Source: Agelaius tricolor (lineage: Eukaryota; Chordata; Aves; Passeriformes; Icteridae). Taken from it: a stretch of DNA of 64,000 nt. Both the position numbers and the translations under genes were made by a program. The notes below the pieces were generated by a model, which saw only the letters and a program-made list of their open reading frames with translations, did not search any database and was not told the origin of the DNA. The DNA lies in contig JALJCS010000010.1 in assembly GCA_023055355.1 (NCBI GenBank), positions 20,165,001-20,229,000 of the forward strand. Direction: 5' to 3'. This document shows positions 56,849 to 64,000 of the stretch, piece by piece. Every line of letters begins with the position of its first letter. Position 1 is the stretch's first letter.

Positions 56849-58344
56849 TTGGCCAGCCATCTCCCACTTGGGCTGGGTGCAGCTGAGGAGGCGAGGGAGA
56901 TGGGGTGGCCCTGGGCACAAGGGGAGCGTGGTGGCATCCTGTGCCACCAGATTGCAGTGCCAGCAGGGCAGCCCTCTTCTCCCACCCTGGTGAAGGTGCT
57001 GCAGCTTTTGCTCCATGGACTGTCTCCAGGGGTGGCTATGACAGGAGCAGCAGTGTTACATATGGATAATCCGGATGTCCCTATGGGACAGTGCCCATAG
57101 CCAGCCCAGTGCCCCCACTGCACTTGTTTGGGGCCACCATGTCCCCATGCCTGAGGCTGCTTCAGGGCTCGTCTGCCCCTGCCATGGGCTCTGCTTGCAG
57201 AGCTCTGGCTGGGAGGAGGCACTGAGCGTAGGTAGCAGTCATGCCCAGCCAGGCATGACTGGATGGGATGTCTCAAGCTGTTCCCATGTGCCTACTATGC
57301 GTGGCATTTCTGCTGTTCTGCAATGAGCCTCTCTAGGCAGGGGATCTGGTCCTGCCTCTCCCCCCAGCATGGACTGCAATTTTGGCTCATGCAGGCAATA
57401 AATCAGCCTGCTTGCCCTGAGGTGGCTGTGTGGCCCCTGCTGCTTCAGCTCACATTTCCCAGCCTCAAATTACCCCAGGCTGCCAGAGAGTCGGAATTAT
57501 TTTGTGCAGCTCCTTCACACACCCCCTGCTCTGTTTTTGTTGCCAGATTTTGCCAAAGCCCCTCGAGTATCTGCATGTCCAGGCACAGCGTATTGCAGCA
57601 CATGATCCCAACTGGCAGCTCTTCTGGGGAGCAGAGCTGCACCAGCCCCGACTGCTCAACACCACGGGGTTTTCTTCTTGACTAGATCAGGGTCAGAGGT
57701 CTCCTGCCAAATTTTGACATGTTTTTCTCAGTGGGGGAGCAGCCCAGAGCGTGATTTTTCCTGGAAACCACCTGGAGCTTTTCTTCTTTAAGATCATTTT
57801 TCTCAATGGGGTTCCTTTGATGCTCACACTGGGAGCACCACATGCAGCAGTTACACTCCCAGCTGGAGTCTCCTCTCCCCTCATTGACGATGGGAGGCGA
57901 TGGCAAGCTCTCTGATGGAAAAAGCCCTGCCACAGGGCAGTGAGTGAGGGAATCCTTCCACTGGCAGCACTCACAAAGTGTTGGGGATCAGGAGATGCTG
58001 GGGTAAGCTCGTGGAGAAGGGGCTCATAACAGCACAGCTCACCCCAGTGTCAGACCAGCCAAGCTGCCCCATAAGAAAAGCACTAAATCCCTGAAACTGG
58101 TCAGACATCTCAAGTGAGTGTGATGAACAAAGCACAGTGAGTCAGGGGCCAAGCAGAGAGAGGAGATCTGTGTTTGTGCAGCCTCAGCAGATTTCCTCAC
58201 AGCCCCCATTTTTGGGGCAACAGAGGAAGCGACTAAATGAGGCGAATCCACAGTGGTCCCAGCAGGATCTGCTCCCCTGCATGCTATCTCCTCTCTCTCT
58301 ACAGCCTGGCTTCTTCCCACACCAGCCTCTTTCCAGCTCCTTGC
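56849..58344. other. No gene seen (intergenic)
   Basis: Unique DNA with no exon recognised. A TTTTTCTCA(G/A)TGGGG phrase occurs twice, near 57722 and 57796, without a longer repeat. Confidence 0.3.
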
Positions 58345-58570
58345 ACTGGTGCTAATCCCCTAATCTGTGCAAAGCAATAATTTTCTGCATGGCACAGTGG
58401 CTGCTTTTAGATCTGCACCCCTCCTCCTCCAACAGCCAGTTCTCTTATCAGGAGCAGGTATCAGGTGAGCCAGGCACCATCTACTTCCGATAAACCCATG
58501 TTGTATTTTGCCCTATTTCCATTTATCTCCAAGCTCGTAATTATCCCTCATCTCGCAGTGCGTTGTGCTG
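58345..58570. promoter_or_regulatory. Candidate conserved noncoding element
   Basis: AT-richer unique sequence with CCCCTAATCTG, AGCAATAATTTTCTGC, GTTCTCTTATCAGG (GATA core) and CTCGTAATTATCCC. Moderately contrasted with the flanks. Confidence 0.3.
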
Positions 58571-58734
58571 CCTTGCGTGCCGAGGCACGGAGGCGACGCC
58601 TGCTCTGCCGGGCAGCCCTGAGCCAGCGCCTCCTGCCAGCGGGGTGCAAGGACCCTGTGGGATGATACAGGGGGATGGGACCTGCCCACCATGCTGGCTG
58701 CAGAGCTGTGCTTCCCTTTCCCCGCAGCCGAGCT
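58571..58734. other. No feature seen
   Basis: Short CpG-rich spacer between two candidate elements. Confidence 0.3.
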
Positions 58735-59040
58735 GCGTTGCCTTTAATCTCGCGCAGCGGTGGAGATGGATTTTCTCCCCGTGAGCCAGATGTGTTGCAC
58801 GGAGCATAAACACCCGCGACAGTTGTTGTGCTCCTCGGTGTGAAGGCATCAGATGTCTGCATTAAAACAAAGCTCTCCACTTAATTACTCAGGCTGATAA
58901 TTCAGCGCGTGGAGGCGGCTCTGGCTGAGAGCAGAGGGCTGGATCACAGCTGGGACTGGAGAGCCTTGGAGTGCACATTAATCCTGGCTCTTGCAGCCCT
59001 GATTAACGGTGCTGGAAACCTGCCCGCCCCGTTCATTCCC
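58735..59040. promoter_or_regulatory. Candidate conserved noncoding element with E-boxes
   Basis: Unique island containing two CAGATG E-boxes (about 58788 and 58851), GACAGTTGTTGTG, GCATTAAAACAAAGC (SOX/TCF-like ACAAAG), ACTTAATTACTC, TGATAATTCAGC and CACATTAATCC. The mix of E-boxes with TAAT cores is typical of neural enhancers. Confidence 0.4.
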
Positions 59041-59934
59041 AGGGGAAGGGTCTGTTACTGCCCCACCTGAGGGGGCCCAGAGTTGTGCCCAAGAGGCCCT
59101 GCTGACCCTTCACTGGCCAAGACTCCGCCTTCCCAGTGTCTTCAGGGTGAGGTGGCTGAGGATATGAGGCACCATTGCTCTGAGGGTACTGTGCTGCCCT
59201 GGGAACACCAACCCAGTACCTCTGAAGGCCACAGGAGCTGAGTCCAGGACAGTGAAGTTCAGGCAGGACCCGAGGATCCCCTTGTGCAGGAACCTGCTGC
59301 CAGAGCACAGCTGGAGAGAGCTGGAGACAGACCATGGCTGCGCTTAGAGCAAGACCAGGCAGACCACCCAAGGTTTTCTCTTTGTGGCCAAGGCTGCTTG
59401 CTCCTGCTAACCTGAATTTCTTCTTCCAGGACCAGCAAACACCTTCTGCAAGGTATCTTTGCTCCCCTCAATGATCACCACGGCCTAGGGAGACTCCTGG
59501 GGGAGTCCTTCACTCAGCCATGTGCCCTTGGCCCATGAGCACCCACCTGGCTCTGCCAGTCTGTCTGGATGTGATGCTCCCTGGGACCTCTCTCCCTCCA
59601 GCCTGATCCCCAACCCAGCCCCTCCCTCCTTCCCTCTCATCATCCCTCTCTCTCAATGCCTGGGCATCCCTCTCCCAGCAGAGAGAGCCCCAATCCTAGG
59701 GCACCCTGTGGATCTGCCTGTGGGGTCCTGCCTCTCCAGGGAGACTGATTTCTTCCAGCTCAGTTCCAGCCCTCTTATCTCTCCTCCCTGGTCTGCACGC
59801 TTTGCTTTGTGGCTGGGCTGAGTGGGAGCGACAGACGGCATCTGCCTGGGCTGAGCACCCACGCTGGTGCTGGGCACACAGGGCGCAGGGGCTCAAAGCA
59901 GGCAGCAGGCAGCTGCAGCAGCACATCCCAGCGG
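59041..59934. other. No gene seen (intergenic)
   Basis: Unique GC-rich DNA with no exon recognised. Confidence 0.3.
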
Positions 59935-60255
59935 GGCCCCAAGAGTTAAATTGTCATGTATTCAGGGCCACGCGCTGGCCAGGAATTACACTTTTATCGG
60001 CATGCGGTGCTGCCGCCACTTGAATTGGGACTGGGAACTCTATTTCCGAGCTCACCCAAATTATTCTCCGAGAGATAAAGCGCGGTGCAGAGCAGCGCCG
60101 GCGCTTCATTAACATTCCCCAACCCATTCAGCTTTAAACGAAGATTGCCTGCCTCGGAAAATGATAAAATTGAACATGTGAAGCAGGGCATTATGTTCCA
60201 TCAGCCGATATTATTTCCCACGCAGGGGCCAAGTGGAGACACAAACAGCTATTTA
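59935..60255. promoter_or_regulatory. Strong candidate conserved noncoding element
   Basis: About 320 bp of unique sequence, evenly AT-rich and motif-dense: AGAGTTAAATTGTCATG, AGGAATTACACTTTTATCGG, CCAAATTATTCTCCG, GAGATAAAGCGCGG, CTTCATTAACATTCCCC, AGCTTTAAACG, AAATGATAAAATTG and CCGATATTATTTCCC. It lies about 2.1 kb upstream of the RACGAP1-like ATG. No splice-bounded frame passes through it. Confidence 0.43.
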
Positions 60256-60744
60256 TGCAGTACCTGGCCAAGCCAGGGTGGCTTAGGAGGGGGTAGCAGG
60301 CAGTGATGGGGACTCAGGATGGGTGGCAAGTGCCCCCCACCCATCCCTGGGCATAACAGGGGATGTCTGCTTGTTGCCAAGGCCACTCTGCCCTTCTGAG
60401 GGTTCCCAGGCTTGTGCCCAGGGTCAAGGTGGGTCCAGGACCACAGACCTGCTCCATGCATTCAGTATGGAAAAGGGCTCAGGGGTGTATGGGTGTTCCC
60501 ATGGGCAGCACTGGCAAGGCTGGGGCATCTCCATCTGCTGCCCTGCTCCAGGAATCCATGTCCCCTGCTAGGGCTGAGCAGGTCAGGTGCTGGCTCCATG
60601 TGCAGGATGGGGTCTTACCCCCCATGGCTGGGTGCTGGGCCAGTGGGATTGAGGAGTATCCACAGAGTGGGAGCACGTGCCTCCCCAGAGGCAGGCGGGG
60701 AGGGCTGAGTGAGCAGGAAGGGCTGAGCAGGCAGGCCCCCGGGG
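60256..60744. other. No gene seen (intergenic)
   Basis: GC-rich DNA with no exon recognised. Confidence 0.3.
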
Positions 60745-60835
60745 CTGCAATTGGATTTTGTTCGGCCATGCTGAGCCTATCGATCCAGTAGTAATTAAAG
60801 TCGCTCCAAAACCTGACTCATATTCAACCTTGGGA
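60745..60835. promoter_or_regulatory. Small candidate regulatory element
   Basis: Unique patch with GCAATTGGATTTTG, CCTATCGATCC and GTAGTAATTAAAGTCG. Confidence 0.3.
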
Positions 60836-61374
60836 GGAAGGAGCTTTGCTGAGAAGCACCCTCTGTTCCCCATGGTCTGGCACAGGATGGAGCAAAGCCT
60901 TGCCAGAGTGCTCCCAGCCCCTAGTGGTCTCCTGCCAAATTTTGGTCACAGCCCCCAGTGGTCTCTGTCCCAAAGGGGGACCATGCCTTGGCACTGTCTG
61001 GGGCCCAGGCAGCAGCACCAATCCAGCAGTATCCTGGCCAGTGTCCCCAATGCCACACAACCTTGGTCACAAATGCTGATTAGGTTCAGCCCTTGGAGTG
61101 ACACGAGCCCTATAGTTATTTTACAGATCCCAGCTATTTTCTCACCAAGTGGCTGAGACACATCCCTGGCATGTAATAGTACTCTCCCATAGCCCTTTCT
61201 TGTCACTATCTAGGCTCTGATTGAGGAACTGGCACGCAGAGAGGAGCGTGTTGTGCCCACAGCCACTCCCAAGAGTCACCAAGGTGCTGGGATGGACCTG
61301 GTGCTGTGCTGTGTGTCCACAGGGTGCGGAACCTCTTCTCCAGCTCAATGTCAGCCAGGGAGATGTGAAGGCCC
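60836..61374. other. No gene seen (intergenic)
   Basis: Unique DNA with no exon recognised. Confidence 0.3.
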
Positions 61375-62365
61375 GCGAGGATTCTGCGAGCTGTTCATGA
61401 GTATTTGTATGTGTGTGTGTCTGTGTGCACAGGGACTCGCATGCCCAGCCCTGCCGCCAGCCCCGCTGCTATTCCCGGTATTTGTAGCAGGTCGGGACAG
61501 GCACCGGGGAGGGGGAGCTGCCTTTCACCGGCGCCCCCCGCACCTTGCCCATCCCTCCTGCGAGAAATCAGGGCCGCCAGGGCCCGGGGGCTGCGGCAGG
61601 GAGGGGCACGGGGCCGGGGGCAGCCCTGGGCACCCCCGGGCCAGGGACCCGGGGCAGAGTACGGGCAACGCGCACAGCGACGGGGCTTTGCTGCGGGGAG
61701 GTGGCTCCATCTGCAGGACACGGGCCGGGCCGGGAGAGCCGGCGCGGGGGATCCCCGCCGCCCCCGGCCGCCGCTCGGTGTGCGGGACACGGCTCTGGGG
61801 CACAACGGACAAGGACATGGGCTCCTCCGGCCATACCCGCGCCGATACCGGGATGCGGGCGTGGGAAAGCGGTGCCCTCTCCAGCATCCCTGTACCCCCA
61901 GCGCCTCCCGCGTCCGCTGGTCCCCCGGATACCCCTGCACGCCTCGAGCATCTCGCACCCACTGCCCGTGCACCCCTTAAGTGCTCTCATCAGGTACACC
62001 CAGTGTCTGGGCATCCCCCGCCCCCAAAGGCAACCCTCACCCTGCTCCAGTGCTGCCACCCGCACCCCGGGGCATCCCACGCCCTAGGATCCCGGGAATG
62101 CTGTCCCGCGCCGGCAGCCGCCGGCCCGGCCGGTGAGAGCCCGGTGGCGGCGGGAGGCGGAGGCGGGGCCGGGACGGGCTCCACCCCGGCCCCCGGCCCA
62201 CATAGGCCGGCCGGGAGGGCCCCTCGCCCCCTCGCCTGCGCCGTCCCGAGGCCCCACGGAGTATCTCAGCGGAAAGCGTGGGGCAGGAGCTGCGCGTGGA
62301 GACGTGCAAAGGGGGTGCCTGGCTGCGGGGCCCCGGCGCCGTCCCGTCCCGTCCCGGGCTCTGGG
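61375..62365 (+). promoter_or_regulatory. CpG-island promoter of the RACGAP1-like gene
   Basis: Strongly CpG-rich sequence runs into the RACGAP1-like ATG. It has a GC-box-like AGGCGGGGCC at 62161-62170 preceded by GGCGGGAGGCGG (Sp1/E2F-like) and no TATA box, as expected for a cell-cycle type promoter. A GTATGTGTGTGTGTCTGTGTG microrepeat lies at its left end. A plus-strand frame stays open from 61253 to 62464 and includes the exon-1 frame, but upstream of 62366 it shows no family homology and is taken as GC-driven chance. Confidence 0.6.
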
Positions 62366-62450
62366 ATGCTGCGGCAGCGTTGCGGGCGGCTCCTGGCCCG
62401 GCTGGAGCGGGGGCTGCAGCTCCTGGAGCTCGGCGGCAGCGTGGAGGAAG
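62366..62450 (+). CDS. RACGAP1-like gene, coding exon 1
   Basis: This starts a paralogue of RACGAP1 (MgcRacGAP/CYK-4). RACGAP1 is the GTPase-activating subunit of centralspindlin, which binds the kinesin KIF23 and recruits ECT2 to the spindle midzone for cytokinesis. The exon encodes residues 1-28 plus one base (phase 1): MLRQRCGRLLARLERGLQLL and an acidic end. It aligns with human MLNVRNLFEQLVRRVEIL as remembered. The ATG has G at -3, and the donor is GTGGGT at 62451. In the family this segment begins the N-terminal KIF23-binding region. The gene is divergent from the ASIC locus, 7.8 kb from the distal ASIC start. The C1 and RhoGAP domains should lie beyond the right edge. Confidence 0.85.
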
Positions 62451-62568
62451 GTGGGTGCGTGTAACCCTTCGGCCCGGGGCACACCGGCACCCTCGTCTCT
62501 GGGGTGGTCTGGGGAAGCTGGGGGCTGGCCTCCCGTCCCGGCTGACCACCCGCTGCTGATGTGCTCAG

Positions 62569-62771
62569 ACTGCATCCGGATCGCTCGGTGCTTCGAGGCG
62601 ACGCGCCAGAGATGCTGCCGGCTGGAGCAGGATGGGCGTCGTGCCCGCGAGCAGCTGGCCCGTGTGGAGGCCGAGCGGGCAGCGCTGGAGGTGAAGCTCA
62701 AGCACGCCCGAAACCAAGTGGAGGTGGAGATGAAGAAGCGGCACCGGGCAGAGGCTGAGCTGGAGAAGCAG
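62569..62771 (+). CDS. RACGAP1-like gene, coding exon 2 (coiled coil)
   Basis: Residues 29-96, after a GTGCTCAG acceptor. It encodes the coiled coil with the family signature LKHARNQV (72-79), followed by EVEMKKRHRAEAELEKQ. Human RACGAP1 has the same LKHARNQV plus a RAEA-type segment in the same order, which makes the assignment secure. The donor is CAG|GTCGGG, an unusual +3 C. The exon ends in phase 0. Confidence 0.93.
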
Positions 62772-62854
62772 GTCGGGGGCTGGCCGCAGGGGTACCCTGT
62801 GGGGCTGGCTGTGGGGCCCTCAGCCTGCTCACCACCCCCCCGTTTCACTTGCAG

Positions 62855-62991
62855 GAGCGAAAACTTCAGCTGGTCCTCGAGTTGCTGATGCGGGAACCAT
62901 GGGGCAACGAGGCACTGAGCAGGGAGCAGTGCTCTGTTCTCAGTGCCCTGGCCGGCCGGCGCCTTGGGGCAGCCTTGGCACCCAGCAGGAG
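62855..62991 (+). CDS. RACGAP1-like gene, coding exon 3
   Basis: Residues 97-141 plus two bases (phase 2), after a polypyrimidine tract and a TTGCAG acceptor. ERKLQLVLELLM continues the coiled coil (human ERQIQLIREMLM). LSREQCSVLSAL matches the human LSEEQKSALAFL segment. The donor is AG|GTGAGC at 62992. Confidence 0.92.
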
Positions 62992-63184
62992 GTGAGCAGG
63001 TCCTCACCCCAACCCGTCGGGCAGCCCTGGGGTCAGCTGTGCCCCTCTGCCCCCTCATCACTGCTGGGCTTGAGGGGCTGGCTGGGCAAGGAGGTGCCTG
63101 GGCTCTGCAGAGGCATCAGCTGTGGGCTCCCAGGAGTAGGTGCTGGCTGAGGGGGGAATTGCTCCAGCTGAACTCACTCTGCAG

Positions 63185-63263
63185 GTCATCTGCAGTGGAC
63201 GAGTCGTGCCAGTCCCTCCTGTCCCACTCGGATATCAGCTATGACCGCACTGAGGATGACGTG
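63185..63263 (+). CDS. RACGAP1-like gene, coding exon 4
   Basis: Starts after a CTCTGCAG acceptor, completes Arg142 and runs to residue 168. It reads SSAVDESCQSLLSHSDISYD, then RTEDDV, matching human [23 protein letters not shown]. In the human protein this Ser/Asp-rich stretch lies in the region phosphorylated by PLK1 to bind ECT2; the Ser and acidic residues are kept. The donor is GTG|GTAAGA, phase 0. Confidence 0.92.
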
Positions 63264-63450
63264 GTAAGAAGTGTTCGGCTGTCAGTCTCAGGGCTTACCC
63301 CAATAGTGAGGGGGTTGTTTTGCCCCACTTCTGCAGTGGCACATCTCCTTTGTATATCCATGGTTAGGGGTGGGCTGCTATCAGAGCTGGAGATGAATGC
63401 TGGGGATGCCCCTGGCCTGATGCAGCCCCAGACTCCCTGCTGCCTTTCAG

Positions 63451-63504
63451 GATGTTGATATGACACTGGTGCGGACCCTGAAGCGCAAAGCTCCGGGCAG
63501 GCAG
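63451..63504 (+). CDS. RACGAP1-like gene, coding exon 5
   Basis: Residues 169-186 (DVDMTLVRTLKRKAPGRQ), after TGCCTTTCAG and before GTATGA. It matches human WDSSLVKTFKLKKREKRRS in the LV-T-K-K part. The basic-serine end of the human segment is replaced by KRKAPGRQ, so the serine there is missing. It is in frame with both neighbours. Confidence 0.85.
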
Positions 63505-63639
63505 GTATGAGGAAACGCTGGGATGTGTCAGTTTTGAGGGCTGGTGTTGAGATGGTGTCTGTGCCTTTGTGTGAGTGAGGATCCCCCAACTCTGATCACA
63601 CTCCTTCAATGTGCCCTTTGGGTTCCTCTGCCCACCCAG

Positions 63640-63687
63640 GTCCCAGTGTGCATCCCAGGCTGGGGTGCTGGCTGTGTGCCATGCAAG
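63640..63687 (+). CDS. Possible RACGAP1-like coding exon 6
   Basis: A 48-bp open block follows a good acceptor (pyrimidine-rich, CCCACCCAG) and precedes AAG|GTGAGG; both ends are phase 0, compatible with exon 5. Its 16 residues (VPVCIPGWGAGCVPCK) show no clear match to the human segment after exon 5. It may be a diverged exon, an optional exon or a false call. Confidence 0.35.
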
Positions 63688-64000
63688 GTGAGGACACCCA
63701 GATACTTCTCCATCCCAGTACAGGAGGCTGCAAGGAGCCTGGCAGGGAATTTAATTTATTGATGCTGTGCTGGGAGCATCATCTCTCGGCAAACCTCCCA
63801 CAATCAATAGAAACTCCATTACGCTCCACCATCGCCCAGCTGGGCTCCTCAATAATTCATCACCATGTGCGGGCATCCCGCACCCTGCTCTGCTTGCACC
63901 TCTGCATTGCAGGCCTGACCTGGCTTCCCCCAGCCCCAGGGCTGGCTCTCACCTGGTGGGGAAGCCTCTGTCCCCTTGATGCCTGGTGTGGGGCAGTGCT
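63688..64000. promoter_or_regulatory. RACGAP1-like intron with an AT-rich island
   Basis: Intronic sequence at the right edge. The part at about 63735-63870 is an AT-rich unique island (GGAATTTAATTTATTGATGC, CACAATCAATAGAAAC, CCATTACGC, CTCAATAATTCATCACC) and is a regulatory candidate. The last 130 bp hold nothing recognised. Confidence 0.35.

Noticed and set aside
57715..57810. Repeated TTTTTCTCA(G/A)TGGGG phrase as a possible mobile element end
   Set aside because: Only about 15 bp are shared and no longer flanking similarity was seen.
61253..62365. Possible N-terminal extension of the RACGAP1-like protein through the open upstream frame
   Set aside because: The frame is open because of GC richness. 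The translation has no family similarity, and the 62366 ATG aligns with the human start.
1..64000. CRISPR array, prophage, plasmid or bacterial operon content
   Set aside because: Repeats are minisatellites without unique spacers, genes are split by GT-AG introns, and no bacterial genes are present.

Overview
The window looks like vertebrate nuclear DNA, most likely from a bird and probably a songbird. The evidence is multi-exon genes with GT-AG introns and GC-rich third positions, compact GC-rich introns with AT-rich islands, decayed CR1-type LINE fragments, and a solo LTR (51176-51553) that resembles, from memory, LTRs common in passerine genomes. No rRNA, tRNA, CRISPR or bacterial-type operon was seen. 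Most long open frames are chance products of GC-rich DNA or tandem repeats.

Three coding loci can be supported. (1) On the minus strand, 18611-19186 is the first coding exon of ASIC4 (192 codons, start to a consensus donor). The remaining exons were not found in the 18.6 kb that follow in the direction of transcription, so they should lie beyond position 1. (2) Also on the minus strand, 53904-54557 is a second DEG/ENaC-family first exon (218 codons). It resembles the ASIC1a/ASIC2a type of N-terminus and ends in the same reading phase at the same protein position as the ASIC4 exon. No downstream ASIC exons were recognised between the two, so the simplest reading is a distal alternative first exon of ASIC4, 34.7 kb upstream. 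This parallels the ASIC1a/ASIC1b arrangement. (3) On the plus strand, 62366-63504 (perhaps to 63687) holds the first five or six coding exons of a RACGAP1 paralogue. The gene is head-to-head with the ASIC locus and runs off the right edge.

Layout: 1-18.6 kb, presumed ASIC4 intron 1 with AT-rich candidate regulatory islands; 18.6-20.4 kb, ASIC4 proximal exon and CpG-rich promoter; 20.4-53.9 kb, a long interval of candidate regulatory islands, minisatellites, an 18-bp ATTAA repeat (25.0 kb), a 1.8-kb degenerate repeat field (27.6-29.4 kb), LINE relics and the solo LTR; 53.9-54.8 kb, distal ASIC exon; 54.8-61.4 kb, intergenic DNA with a LINE relic and more islands; 61.4-64 kb, CpG island and 5' half of the RACGAP1-like gene.

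The ASIC and RACGAP1-like products are not known to work together. Their pairing is of evolutionary interest: human ASIC1 and RACGAP1 are also divergent neighbours (12q13, from memory). The window therefore looks like the sister paralogon of that locus, keeping both the neighbour and a dual-first-exon architecture. Regulatory-island calls rest on base composition and motif content only, with no alignment.
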